From Tabrizicola sp. (GTDB lineage Bacteria; Pseudomonadota; Alphaproteobacteria; Rhodobacterales; Rhodobacteraceae), in the NCBI RefSeq assembly GCF_030694085.1, contig NZ_JAUXZE010000032.1, positions 1-64,000 of the forward strand: 64,000 nucleotides of DNA, read 5' to 3'. The notes under the pieces are model-generated. The model had not been told where the DNA came from and searched no databases. It worked only from the letters and a program-made list of their open reading frames with translations. A program made the position numbers and the translations under genes. Positions 1 to 8,192 of this stretch are shown here, in pieces (the stretch's first letter is position 1; every line of letters starts with the position of its first letter).

Positions 1-168
1 CTCGACCCCCGCCGCCGCATAAAGCGCGTCCGAAAACCCGGCCCTCGCCCCCGCCCCCGACTGGATGCAGCTCTCATGCCCCAGCTTCGCCAGCTGCAAA
101 GCCGAATCCGGCGTCATCGAAACCCGGTTCTCGCCCGGGAAAACCTCCGTCAAAGCGCCTATCTTCAC
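1..168 (-). CDS. pntA: NAD(P) transhydrogenase subunit alpha, N-terminal part
   Basis: The first 56 codons of a gene that leaves the window at base 1. The peptide reads KIGALTEVFPGENRVSMTPD near its start, the typical opening of the alpha subunit of the proton-translocating transhydrogenase, which uses the proton gradient to reduce NADP+ with NADH in the inner membrane. I chose the GTG at 168 because it gives the standard N-terminus and follows GGGGGAAAAGG at Shine-Dalgarno distance. An ATG further upstream (200) is in another frame. It lies 69 bases downstream of the membrane methyltransferase-like gene on the same strand. Confidence 0.85.
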   Translation of the reverse strand, partial: MKIGALTEVFPGENRVSMTPDSALQLAKLGHESCIQSGAGARAGFSDALYAAAGVE

Positions 169-237
169 CCTTTTCCCCCGATCTGGCCTGCGCGGTCATA
201 AACTGACCCGACGCACATAGCATTGCGCAACATTATT

Positions 238-708
238 TCAAACCCCACTTTTCCGCCCCAGCCACCGTCTTGTCCGGTTGGCCCAGAGATCGAACTCCGG
301 TCCAAAAGCCTCGGTGAGCCGGGCCTCCTCGTCGCGGATGAAACGGGTCTGGATCAGCCAGACGAAGCTGGCGATGAGCGGAAGTGCCAGCACTGCATCC
401 AGCCACAGGATCGCCCCGGTCAGGATCACCGCATCGGCCAAATATATCGGATTGCGTGACCAGGCGAACAGCCCGCCCGTCACCAGGGCCGAGGGGTTCC
501 GTCGTGGGATCACCGTTGTACGCGACAGCACCATCTGCAGCGCCGCAGCCCCCATCACAAGCGCCCCCAGCCCGACAAGGATCTGCCCCAGGACCGCCCC
601 CCAGGCCTCGAAGACCTGCGGGGAGACCAGCGACAGACCCCAGGCCGCGCCGATGTGCAGCACAAGCCAGCTGGGCGGAATGTCGATGTCGCGCAGGGTC
701 AAAGGCAC
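238..708 (-). CDS. isoprenylcysteine carboxyl methyltransferase family membrane protein
   Basis: A 156-residue integral membrane protein with three to four hydrophobic segments, the motif RNPIYLADAV at about 91-100 and a C-terminal region with FIRDEEARL, as in the ICMT/phospholipid methyltransferase family, where NP-Y and the E-x-x-L region help bind S-adenosylmethionine. The methyl acceptor is unknown; bacterial members are not protein prenyl methylases by default. The frame stays open to 906, but the GTG at 708 follows AAGGAG at seven bases and gives a compact protein, so the upstream extension is rejected. Same strand as pntA; divergent from kynU. Confidence 0.75.
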   Translation of the reverse strand: MPLTLRDIDIPPSWLVLHIGAAWGLSLVSPQVFEAWGAVLGQILVGLGALVMGAAALQMVLSRTTVIPRRNPSALVTGGLFAWSRNPIYLADAVILTGAILWLDAVLALPLIASFVWLIQTRFIRDEEARLTEAFGPEFDLWANRTRRWLGRKSGV

Positions 709-818
709 GGGCCGGCTCCTTTTCGTTCCGTCTAGACGCTGGGTCCCACTGCCGCAAGGGCAGCTGTCGCGCGTTGTGGATGAAACGTCGCTACGGTGAC
801 ATGCCCCGCCCGGAACAG

Positions 819-832
819 TTTCAAGCTTGAAA
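819..832. promoter_or_regulatory. 14-bp perfect palindrome before kynU
   Basis: TTTCAAG followed by CTTGAAA, centred 55 bases before the kynU start. A weak promoter match, TTGTGG (774-779) N17 TGACAT (797-802), lies just upstream, which would put the palindrome near or just after the transcription start, a usual place for a repressor. No regulator gene is adjacent. The regulator is unknown; Lrp-type KynR proteins control kyn genes in other bacteria, but I cannot match this site to them. Confidence 0.35.
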
Positions 833-880
833 TTTCTGACGTTCCAAAGCATAACCGGACAAACCATGAAGGACCCCTGC

Positions 881-2077
881 ATGCCCGTTGATTTTGCCGC
901 AACCAAGGCCCTCTTTCACCTGCCCGAGGGCGTCGTCTACCTTGATGGGAACTCGCTTGGTCCGATGGTGAAGACCGCGCCGGCCAGGATGCTGCAAGCG
1001 ATGCAGGAGGAATGGGCAGAGCTTCTGATCCGCGGCTGGAACAAGGCCGGCTGGATGGCGCAGCCTGCCGTTCTGGGCGACCGGATCGGCAAGCTGATCG
1101 GGGCCGGGCCCGGTACCGTGGTCCTGGGCGATACCTTGTCGATCAAGGTCTACCAGGCGCTTGCGTCGGCGCTGGAGCTGAACCCCAAGCGTCGGGTGAT
1201 CCTGTCCGACACCGGCAATTTCCCCTCTGACCTTTACATGGCCGAGGGCCTGTGCCGCACGCTGGGCGGCCAGTACCGCCTGAAGACCGTAGCCCCCGAA
1301 GAGGTGATGGCCGCCATCGACGACACCGTCGCCGTGACCCTGATCACCGAGGTCGACTACCGAACCGGACGGCGGCACGACATGGCCGAGATCACGAGGC
1401 GCGCGCATGAGATGGGGGCGCTGACGATCTGGGATCTTGCCCACAGCGCCGGCGCGATCCCGGTCGACCTGACTGCCGCAAAGGCCGATTTTGCGGTAGG
1501 TTGCACCTACAAGTACCTCAACTCCGGCCCCGGCGGCCCGGCGTTCATCTATGTGGCCCCGAAACACGCCGACACCGCCCGCCCCGCCCTCTCAGGCTGG
1601 CTTGGCCATGCGTCTCCCTTCGCCTTCGACCTAACCTACCGCCCCGGCGCAGGGATCGAGCGGATGCGCGTCGGCACCCCTCCGGTGCTGCAGATCGCCG
1701 CCCTTGACGCTGCGATGGCGGTCTGGGACGGCGTCGACCTGGCCGAAGTGCATGCCCAGTCGCTGCGCCTTCAGGACCAGTTCATCAAGGGCATCGAGAC
1801 CCGTGCCCCCATGCTGCAACTGGCCACCCCCCGCTCGCACCTGATGCGCGGCAGCCAGGTCAGCTTCCGCCACCCCGAGGGCTACGCGATCATGCAGGCG
1901 CTGATTGCCGAAGGCGTGATTGGCGATTTTCGTGCCCCCGACATCCTTCGTTTCGGCTTCACGCCGCTGTATATAGACGAGGACGACGTGGCCCGCGCGG
2001 TTTCGGTGCTGGCGAAGATCATGGACTACGGAACCTGGGACAAGCCCGAGTTCAAGGAACGCGCCCGGGTTACCTGA
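881..2077 (+). CDS. kynU: kynureninase
   Basis: PLP enzyme that cleaves L-kynurenine to anthranilate and L-alanine in tryptophan breakdown. The 398-residue product has the family opening YLDGNSLGP (20-28), WDLAHSAGA (184-192) with the PLP-binding Asp, and TYKYLNSGPGG (209-219) in which Lys211 should form the Schiff base. Length is normal for the family. I chose ATG 881 because GAAGGA lies seven bases before it; in-frame ATG 866 has no good ribosome site. First gene of kynU-GH5-kynA, with kynA coding the pathway's first step. The middle enzyme, N-formylkynurenine formamidase, is not in this window. Confidence 0.95.
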   Translation: MPVDFAATKALFHLPEGVVYLDGNSLGPMVKTAPARMLQAMQEEWAELLIRGWNKAGWMAQPAVLGDRIGKLIGAGPGTVVLGDTLSIKVYQALASALELNPKRRVILSDTGNFPSDLYMAEGLCRTLGGQYRLKTVAPEEVMAAIDDTVAVTLITEVDYRTGRRHDMAEITRRAHEMGALTIWDLAHSAGAIPVDLTAAKADFAVGCTYKYLNSGPGGPAFIYVAPKHADTARPALSGWLGHASPFAFDLTYRPGAGIERMRVGTPPVLQIAALDAAMAVWDGVDLAEVHAQSLRLQDQFIKGIETRAPMLQLATPRSHLMRGSQVSFRHPEGYAIMQALIAEGVIGDFRAPDILRFGFTPLYIDEDDVARAVSVLAKIMDYGTWDKPEFKERARVT

Positions 2078-2093
2078 CCCATCGGAGGGATCG

Positions 2094-3305
2094 ATGCCGC
2101 GCCTGACCTTTGTTCTGCTGGCCCTGCTGGCAGGTACCGCCCAGGCCGAGCCGATCTCGTTGCAGCGGGGGGTCAACACGACCCTCTGGCTGGAATGGCC
2201 CAGCATGAGCGATATGCTGGCCGATCTTACACACCTTGAAAACTTCCCGGACGTCCGCCGCGACGTGACGCCAGCGATGTACGAAGGCCTGCTGGCCCAG
2301 GGCTTCGACTTCGTGCGGATGCCGGTGGACCCCGGACCGCTCATCGCCTTCGGCCCCGGCGACCGGCAGAACCAGCTGGTCCAGGGTATCCGTATCGCCG
2401 CCGAAACGGCCGTGGACGCCGGTCTCAAGGTGGTGGTCGATCTGCACCCGATCCCGCGTGGCGAAGATATCGGTGGCGTCGAAAGCATCATCGGCGACAA
2501 GTGGCCCGACTATGTCACCCTGGTCGGTCGCATTGCCGAAGGCCTGAACGACCTTCCCGCCGACACGGTCGCGCTGGAACTTTTGAACGAACCCCCCTTT
2601 GACTGCGACGCGGTCTATGGCGACGCCCCCGCCCGCTGGCCCGCCAAGCAAGCCGAGGCCCATGCCGCCGCCCGGGCCGCAGCGCCCGACATGACCATCG
2701 TCCTGACCGGTGCCTGCTGGAGCCAGGCCAACGCGCTGGCCTCGCTTGACCCGGCGCTGATCCCGGACGACAACGTGCTCTGGACCTTCCACAGCTACGA
2801 GCCGTTCCTCTTCACCCATCAGGGCGCGGGCTGGACAGGACCGCCGGCGAAACACATCTGGGACCTGCCCTATCCGCCCTCTGCCGTCACCGACGAGATT
2901 GCGGCCGAAGTCGCCGCCGCCGCGATCCAGCACATGACCGCCGAGGTCGGCCAGGCTGACGTCGAAGCGATCGAAAAGGCGATTGCCGACTACCGTCAGC
3001 TGCCCGAAACCGCCGTCACCTACGACGTGACCCGTGCGACCGAATGGGCGGATCAGCACGGCATCCCCCGGTCGAGCCTTTTCCTGGGCGAGTTCGGGGC
3101 CCTGCATACTGCCGGGGACCGAAGCCTGCCGCGCGACTGGTTTCACGCCTTCCTTGCCGACAAGCGTCAGGCCGCACAAGACGCCGGGATGAGCTGGGCC
3201 GTCCTTGGCTATGTCGGCGGCATGGGCGTCGCGCCCGACGACGACCCCGAACGCCGCCTTGCCCTGGAAACCTGCGCTGCCCTGGGGCTATCATGCGCCC
3301 CGTGA
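2094..3305 (+). CDS. secreted glycoside hydrolase family 5 (cellulase-like) protein
   Basis: A 403-residue protein with a signal peptide (hydrophobic 6-16, cleavage near AQA-E19) and a GH5 (beta/alpha)8 pattern: RMP at 75-77, VVVDLHP at 113-119, LLNEP with acid/base Glu166, HSYEP at 233-237, and LGEFG with nucleophile Glu333. The family hydrolyses beta-1,4 glucans, mannans or related glycans; the substrate cannot be told from sequence. Predicted to act in the periplasm or outside. ATG 2094 has GGAGGG just upstream and starts 16 bases after the kynU stop, so it is very likely cotranscribed with the kyn genes, an unexpected partner. Confidence 0.85.
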   Translation: MPRLTFVLLALLAGTAQAEPISLQRGVNTTLWLEWPSMSDMLADLTHLENFPDVRRDVTPAMYEGLLAQGFDFVRMPVDPGPLIAFGPGDRQNQLVQGIRIAAETAVDAGLKVVVDLHPIPRGEDIGGVESIIGDKWPDYVTLVGRIAEGLNDLPADTVALELLNEPPFDCDAVYGDAPARWPAKQAEAHAAARAAAPDMTIVLTGACWSQANALASLDPALIPDDNVLWTFHSYEPFLFTHQGAGWTGPPAKHIWDLPYPPSAVTDEIAAEVAAAAIQHMTAEVGQADVEAIEKAIADYRQLPETAVTYDVTRATEWADQHGIPRSSLFLGEFGALHTAGDRSLPRDWFHAFLADKRQAAQDAGMSWAVLGYVGGMGVAPDDDPERRLALETCAALGLSCAP

Positions 3306-3429
3306 CGCTGCCTCCCCTCTGCCGTCCAGCGGGATGGGTCGCCCTCTGGCGACGCATGGGCAATCTGTCGATCCTGAACCGGAAACCCCGTCTCTCCCGC
3401 TGAAACCCCTTTCACATCGGAGACACGAG

Positions 3430-4269
3430 ATGACCACCTGCCCCTTCAACCCCGCCGAGGATGGCGCCCAGATGGCCTTTGACGGCCGCATGTCCTATGG
3501 CGACTACCTCCACATCGACCGCATCCTCGGTGCCCAGACGCCGCTGACCGATGCGCATGACGAGATGCTGTTCATCATCCAGCACCAGACGTCGGAGCTT
3601 TGGATGCGTCTTGCCCTGCACGAGATCGACGCCGCCCGCCGGATGATCGCCGCCGACCGCGCGCAAGAGGCGTTCAAGATGCTGGCCCGCGTCTCGCGGA
3701 TCTTCGAGCAACTGAATTCGGCCTGGGACGTCCTACGCACCATGACGCCCGCAGACTACACAACCTTCCGCGAAAAGCTGGGCCAGTCCTCGGGCTTCCA
3801 GTCCTGGCAATACCGGCTGATCGAATACGCGGTCGGCAACCGCAATCTTGCCATGCTGAAGCCCCACGCCCACCGCCCCGACCTGACCGAAAGACTGGAG
3901 GCCGAGCTGGCGCGCCCCACCCTTTACGACGAGGCGCTGCGCCACCTTGCCCGCCAGGGCCTGCCCGTCCCGCAAGACGTCCTGGCCCGCGACCTACGGG
4001 ACACGTGGACCCTGCACCCCGGCGTGCAATCCGCGTGGGAGATCGTCTACCGCGACCCTACCGCCCATTGGCAGGCCTATGAGCTGGCCGAGAAACTGGT
4101 GGATTTCGAGGATTACTTCCGCCGCTGGCGCTTCAACCACCTGACGACCGTCGCCCGCGTCATCGGCATCAAGCGCGGGACGGGGGGCACGTCGGGGGTC
4201 TCCTACCTGCGCCGGATGCTGGACGTCGAGCTGTTCCCGGAACTCTGGGCCTTGCGCACCACGCTCTGA
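3430..4269 (+). CDS. kynA: tryptophan 2,3-dioxygenase
   Basis: Haem enzyme that opens the indole ring of L-tryptophan to N-formylkynurenine. The 279-residue product is the usual bacterial length and carries [12 protein letters not shown] with active-site His52, the WRFNHL motif with proximal haem ligand His237, and the C-terminal GTGGTSG loop that covers the substrate. ATG 3430 was chosen because it follows ATCGGAGACACG and removes a 75-codon open extension that lies over the end of the GH5 gene. It starts 124 bases after GH5; that gap holds no clear promoter. Last gene of the kyn operon. Confidence 0.96.
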   Translation: MTTCPFNPAEDGAQMAFDGRMSYGDYLHIDRILGAQTPLTDAHDEMLFIIQHQTSELWMRLALHEIDAARRMIAADRAQEAFKMLARVSRIFEQLNSAWDVLRTMTPADYTTFREKLGQSSGFQSWQYRLIEYAVGNRNLAMLKPHAHRPDLTERLEAELARPTLYDEALRHLARQGLPVPQDVLARDLRDTWTLHPGVQSAWEIVYRDPTAHWQAYELAEKLVDFEDYFRRWRFNHLTTVARVIGIKRGTGGTSGVSYLRRMLDVELFPELWALRTTL

Positions 4270-4370
4270 CCGGACTGCCCGCGCGCCAGAATCTGCGGCA
4301 CGCGGGCAACTATGCCTTGGAAATCAGCCGTTTTCACGGTCCCGTGATCCGTTTCAAAACCCCACGCGGT

Positions 4371-4399
4371 TTGACCTGCACGTGACGCTCGGTTAGCGT
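4371..4399 (+). promoter_or_regulatory. sigma-70-type promoter for the L,D-transpeptidase gene
   Basis: TTGACC (4371-4376), 17 bases, then TAGCGT (4394-4399). This fits the alphaproteobacterial pattern TTGAC-N17-TANNNT and puts the start near 4406, about 50 bases before the chosen start codon. The same -10 hexamer occurs in the sRNA promoter at 7969-7997. A hairpin with arms GCCCGCG/CGCGGGC just after kynA (about 4278-4310) may end the previous transcript. Confidence 0.5.
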
Positions 4400-4456
4400 G
4401 CGCGGTAACGGACCTGCGACATTGTGCCGATGGGTCGATCAAGTGTGGATGCTTTT

Positions 4457-5395
4457 ATGCTGCAGACTTCCCGTCGCTTTATCCGACTGACCCCGGCGCT
4501 TCTGGCCGCGGCCCTGCTTGCCGCCTGCGTCGATCCTGCCGCCGGACCCACGGCGTCCACCCAGGTGATGCCAAAGGCAGGCGAGAACGTCTACGTCGCC
4601 ACGATGGACGCCGGGATCCAGATCCCCGCCCTGCCCGTCGAGAAGATCCCCGAAACCCACCGCCGCCAGGTCGTCGCCTACGAGACCGACCAGCCCGCCG
4701 GCACGATCATCATCAACCCCAAGACCCGGCTGCTGTACTATGTCGTCGGCAAGAACAAGGCGATCCGCTACGGGATTTCCGTCGGTCGTGCCGGGTTCGA
4801 ATGGTCGGGCGAGGCGATCGTCGCCGAGAAGAAGCCCTGGCCGACCTGGACCCCGCCGAAGGAAATGATCGCCCGCGACCCCAAGCTTGCCAAGTGGGAA
4901 AATGGCCAGCCCGGTGGCCCGACCAATCCGCTTGGGGCCCGTGCGATCTACCTGACCTCGGGCGGCAAGGACTATGGCTACCGCATCCACGGCACGCCGG
5001 AATGGCAGTCCATCGGTCGCAACGCGTCCTCCGGCTGCATCCGTATGATCAATCAGGACGTGATGGACCTCTATGGTCGGCTGTCCGGCGGCGAGAAGGT
5101 CATTGTCCTCACCGCAAGCGGCGAGATGCCAAAGGGCCTTTACATCCCGAAGCCGCCAGCCCCGAAGGTCGCGGCCAAGCCCAAGGCGGCGAACCCGGTC
5201 GTGGTGCCTGCGGGCGCAGTTCCGGCCCTCAAGGTGCTGCCAACGCCCTCTATCGCCGTTGCCACTCCCGCTGCGACATCTGCCGTGGCCCCGGCAACTC
5301 CGGCTCCGGCGGCGACGACCACCACCGCTCCGGCTGCCGCAGAGGCCGACTGCAAGGTCCCGCTCGTGAACGGCGCCTGCCCGCCCGGTAACTGA
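4457..5395 (+). CDS. L,D-transpeptidase lipoprotein (YkuD domain)
   Basis: 312 residues. The N-terminus is a lipoprotein signal (LLAAALLAAC, lipid Cys24). The YkuD domain spans about 82-230, with HGTP (His178) and SSGCIRM (nucleophile Cys194). Such enzymes make 3-3 peptidoglycan cross-links or attach proteins to meso-diaminopimelate in the periplasm. After residue 232 comes an Ala/Pro/Lys-rich tail of about 70 residues, probably a flexible wall-spanning segment. In-frame GTG 4424 would put 11 polar residues before the signal, so ATG 4457 is preferred. Single gene with its own promoter and terminator. Confidence 0.9.
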   Translation: MLQTSRRFIRLTPALLAAALLAACVDPAAGPTASTQVMPKAGENVYVATMDAGIQIPALPVEKIPETHRRQVVAYETDQPAGTIIINPKTRLLYYVVGKNKAIRYGISVGRAGFEWSGEAIVAEKKPWPTWTPPKEMIARDPKLAKWENGQPGGPTNPLGARAIYLTSGGKDYGYRIHGTPEWQSIGRNASSGCIRMINQDVMDLYGRLSGGEKVIVLTASGEMPKGLYIPKPPAPKVAAKPKAANPVVVPAGAVPALKVLPTPSIAVATPAATSAVAPATPAPAATTTTAPAAAEADCKVPLVNGACPPGN

Positions 5396-5415
5396 GCCTA
5401 CCCTCGATGCATAAG

Positions 5416-5442
5416 GGGGGCGCCCTGCGGCGCCCCCTTTTT
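5416..5442 (+). terminator. intrinsic terminator after the L,D-transpeptidase gene
   Basis: Stem GGGGGCGCC / GGCGCCCCC with loop CTGC, followed by five T. It starts 20 bases past the stop codon and lies between two convergent genes; the minus strand lacks a good T-run. Confidence 0.9.
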
Positions 5443-5455
5443 CATGTCCAGCCCT

Positions 5456-6139
5456 TCACTTCAGCCACTGATCGTAGTCGCTGACCAGCAGATGCCAGGG
5501 TGCCTCATCCTCGTCGATCTCGGCGAAGCGACCGATAGGTTCGCGGAAGATGTTGTCCGTCAGGTCGTCATTCACGGTCGAGACCTCACCAATCAGCACA
5601 TCCCCGCCCTCGCCCCAGAAGGCATGCCAGTCACCCGGCATCAGCGTGACGCTTTCACCCGGCGCAAGCTTCAGCTTGGTCCCCGGCCCGTAAGGCGTGT
5701 CGATCCCGTCGCAGCGCACCATCCCGCCCTTGTCCCAGGCGAAGTTGCCTTGGTCATCCGACCCGTAAAGCTCGATCACCAAGGTCGCCCCACCCCGGTT
5801 GATGATGTCCTCGGCCTTGATGACATGGGTGTGCATCGGCGACAGTTGGTCCTGGCGGCTGATCAAGAGCTTCTCGGCATAGCACATGCCCCCGCCGCGC
5901 TGCAGGTCGGCGAGCCGCCCGTTGCGCAGGGTGAACAGGAACAGACCCATCTCGTCGAACTTGCCCTGGCCGTAATCGGTGATGTCCCAGCCGCAGCGCG
6001 CCTCGATGATGGCGCTCACGTCCTTGCGCGCCTTGAACTGGTCAGGGGACCAGTTGGCAAACGGCGGCAGCACGAAGCCATAGTGTCGGATCATGTCATC
6101 CGCCGCACGCATGATGTCGTTGATACGTGACCGTTTCAT
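5456..6139 (-). CDS. D-lyxose ketol-isomerase (cupin type)
   Basis: 227 residues matching the cupin-fold D-lyxose isomerase family (EcSI/YdaE type), which interconverts D-lyxose and D-xylulose and often also D-mannose and D-fructose, with a divalent metal. Visible are the metal-binding MHTHVIKAEDIINRGG stretch (about 101-117) and a late MPGDWHAFWG cupin strand. No kinase, transporter or regulator of lyxose use lies beside it. The motif GTAA-CGA-TTAC at 6167-6177, 27 bases upstream, is a short inverted repeat that might be an operator. ATG 6139 follows GGGAGGAGAC. Confidence 0.9.
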   Translation of the reverse strand: MKRSRINDIMRAADDMIRHYGFVLPPFANWSPDQFKARKDVSAIIEARCGWDITDYGQGKFDEMGLFLFTLRNGRLADLQRGGGMCYAEKLLISRQDQLSPMHTHVIKAEDIINRGGATLVIELYGSDDQGNFAWDKGGMVRCDGIDTPYGPGTKLKLAPGESVTLMPGDWHAFWGEGGDVLIGEVSTVNDDLTDNIFREPIGRFAEIDEDEAPWHLLVSDYDQWLK

Positions 6140-6201
6140 CCTGTCTCCTCCCGGTTTCCCGGCACTGTAACGATTACGGAAGACGCCTCAACGGTCTTCT
6201 C

Positions 6202-7758
6202 TCAACGCTTCCCGAAGATCGACCCCAAGATCCCCCGTACTAGCGCCTGCCCGGACTTGGTGCCCAGCTGCCGCGCGAAGCTTTTGGCAAAAGCGGTGCC
6301 AACCGAATCCGATCGGCTGGAGGTGCCAGTCCGCTTCGGCTTGTCGGCGCCATAGCCATTCCCGTCATACCGCCGCGCCCGCTCGAACTCGCGTTTTTCT
6401 TCGACCTGACGCTCTTCAAGCGCGGCCGCATCGCGTGCGGCTGCGTCGGCTCGGGCACGCAACTTCTCGAAGGCGCTTTCCCGGTCCAGCACCTTCTCGT
6501 ACTTCCCCCGCACCGGAGACCCCGCAATCACCGCCGCCCGTGTCGCCTCATCCAGCGGGCCAAGCTGGCTTGATGGAGGCCGCACCAGCGTCCGCTCGGC
6601 GATGCCCGGAATTCCCTTTGCCTCCAAGAGCGAAGTCACCGCCTCGCCCGTGCCGACGTCGCGGATCGCCTCGTCGATCTTGAAGCGCGGGTTCGGTCGG
6701 TAGGTCTCGGCCGCCTTGGCCAGGTCCTTCTGGTCCTTCGCGGTGAAGGCCCGCAGCGCGTGCTGCACGCGGTTGCCCAGCTGACCCAGGATGTCATCCG
6801 GTACGTCTGCGGGGTTCTGGGTGATGAAATAGACCCCCACCCCCTTCGACCGGATCAGCCGCGCCACCTGCTCGACCTTCGAGACCAGCGCCTTCGGGGC
6901 ATCGTCGAACAAGAGGTGAGCTTCGTCGAAGAAGAACACCAGCTTCGGCTTGTCCGGGTCGCCCACCTCGGGCAGCATCTCGAACAGCTCGGACAGCAGC
7001 CACAACAGGAACGTTGCGTAAAGCCGAGGCGAGTTCATCAGCTTGTCTGCTGCAAGGATGCTGATCCGCCCGGCTCCGCTTGCGTCCACCGTTATCAGGT
7101 CCGCAAGGTCCAGCGCCGGCTCACCGAACAGGCTGGCACCTCCCTGGTTCTCCAGCACCAGCAGCCGCCGCTGGATCGCGCCCACGGATTCCTTCGACAC
7201 CAGACCATAGCGCGCCGAAATCGCCTGGGCATTCTCGGCCACAAAGGTCAGCAACGCCTGCAGGTCCTTCAGGTCCAGAAGCGGCAGCTCCTCCTCGTCC
7301 GACAGGCGGAACGCCACGTTCAGCACCCCCTCCTGCGGCTCGGACAGTTCCAGAAGACGCGACAGCAAAAGCGGCCCCATCTCGGCCACCGTCGCCCGCA
7401 CCGGATGCCCCTTCTCGCCGAAGAGGTCCCAGAAGATCACCGGAAAGGCCCGGTACTGCAGGTCCAGCCCGATCTGCGCCGACCGCTTGGTGAAGGCATC
7501 GTGCAGCTTGTGGCTTTCCGACCCCGAGGCCGCAATTCCCGCAAGGTCGCCCTTCACGTCGGCCATGAAGACCGGAACCCCCGCTGCCGAGAAACCCTCG
7601 GCCAGGATCTGCAGCGTCACGGTCTTCCCGGTTCCGGTGGCCCCCGCGATCAGCCCGTGCCGGTTGCCGTATTTCAGCAAAAGCCGTTGCGGGGCGCCGT
7701 AGCCCTCGCCGCCGCCACCCACGAAGATGCTGTCCGCCGCCATTCCCTGTTCCGTCAC
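6202..7758 (-). CDS. HerA-like helicase/ATPase, DUF853 family
   Basis: 518-residue P-loop ATPase of the YjgR/DUF853 group. Walker A is GATGTGKT (39-46), a DVKGDLAGIA strand follows, and Walker B is FFFDEAHLLF in the centre, with a QNPADVPDDILGQLGNRVQHALRA block typical of HerA/FtsK-like hexameric motors. The C-terminal 100 residues are charged and helical. Its role is not established; the fold suggests DNA translocation, but the usual NurA nuclease partner of HerA is absent here. GTG 7758 follows GAGGGG at five bases; ATG 7743 is an alternative. Upstream lies a long divergent gap with two sRNA candidates. Confidence 0.85.
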   Translation of the reverse strand: MTEQGMAADSIFVGGGGEGYGAPQRLLLKYGNRHGLIAGATGTGKTVTLQILAEGFSAAGVPVFMADVKGDLAGIAASGSESHKLHDAFTKRSAQIGLDLQYRAFPVIFWDLFGEKGHPVRATVAEMGPLLLSRLLELSEPQEGVLNVAFRLSDEEELPLLDLKDLQALLTFVAENAQAISARYGLVSKESVGAIQRRLLVLENQGGASLFGEPALDLADLITVDASGAGRISILAADKLMNSPRLYATFLLWLLSELFEMLPEVGDPDKPKLVFFFDEAHLLFDDAPKALVSKVEQVARLIRSKGVGVYFITQNPADVPDDILGQLGNRVQHALRAFTAKDQKDLAKAAETYRPNPRFKIDEAIRDVGTGEAVTSLLEAKGIPGIAERTLVRPPSSQLGPLDEATRAAVIAGSPVRGKYEKVLDRESAFEKLRARADAAARDAAALEERQVEEKREFERARRYDGNGYGADKPKRTGTSSRSDSVGTAFAKSFARQLGTKSGQALVRGILGSIFGKR

Positions 7759-7866
7759 GTCCGCCCCTCACAACCCCTGGTTGAACCATGCCGGAGATAC
7801 ACTCCAGACCACCGACGGGACCAAACATACATTGTTAACTCCATTCTGCCAGACTCAAGAGGTCGG

Positions 7867-7943
7867 ACCCGGCCATCTGTCGGGGCTGACGGTGACTTCC
7901 TCCCTGTTAACTGGCCGCGCCCTTGAAAAGGCGCGGTTTTTTT
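7867..7943 (+). ncRNA. candidate small RNA A (CCTCCCTGTT family)
   Basis: An intrinsic terminator (stem CCGCGCC/GGCGCGG, 7915-7936, then seven T) lies on the plus strand with no gene upstream of it. A promoter-like TTGTTA (7832-7837) N17 TCAAGA (7855-7860) would start an RNA of about 77 nt. It would fold a 5' hairpin (7874-7881 with 7888-7894, one bulge), leave single-stranded CTTCCTCCCTGTT (7896-7908), and end in the terminator. The order and the CCTCCCTGTT element are the same in the candidate at 42689-42768. The -10 box is weak, so the 5' end is approximate. Confidence 0.5.
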
Positions 7944-7968
7944 CTGTGACGTTCCGCAAAAGAACCCG

Positions 7969-7997
7969 TTGACGACGTCCACTTTCCGCCTTAGCGT
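7969..7997 (+). promoter_or_regulatory. sigma-70-type promoter for candidate RNA B
   Basis: TTGACG (7969-7974), 17 bases, TAGCGT (7992-7997), one of the best promoter matches in the window. Start expected near 8004. No protein gene begins within 180 bases downstream, and a strong terminator follows after about 50 bases. Confidence 0.55.
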
Positions 7998-8003
7998 CCG
8001 TTT

Positions 8004-8073
8004 CCATGAAGTCGGCCAGTCCGACAGGGAGCAAAAAACAATATGCAAAAGGGCCGGAATTCCGGCCCTTTTT
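8004..8073 (+). ncRNA. candidate small RNA B or terminated leader
   Basis: A 70-nt unit between a good promoter and a strong terminator. It holds a hairpin GTCGG-CCAGT-CCGAC (8011-8025), an A-rich stretch, then an 18-base perfect palindrome GGGCCGGAA/TTCCGGCCC (8051-8068) with five T after it. ACAGGGAG at 8024-8031 is complementary to CTCCCTGT in candidate A (7900-7907), although it also looks like a Shine-Dalgarno. It could be an independent sRNA or an attenuated leader of the IalB-like gene 120 bases downstream. Confidence 0.45.
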
Positions 8074-8192
8074 CAATTTGGGGCGTGCGGCGGGCAGAAC
8101 CGCGCCAGAACCACACGGGACACGTTTTTCTCACCTGACTTGCCCGGGACCCCATGCTAGAGACCCAGACAATAATCGACCGACCAAAGGAC

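Noticed and set aside
709..906. 66-codon N-terminal extension of the methyltransferase-like gene
   Set aside because: It overlaps the kynU start and control region and has no membrane or family features; the GTG at 708 has a good ribosome site.
8043..8141. 32-codon frame with an AGGGAG ribosome-like site in candidate RNA B
   Set aside because: It runs through the terminator hairpin, the spacing is long (11 bases) and the peptide looks random.
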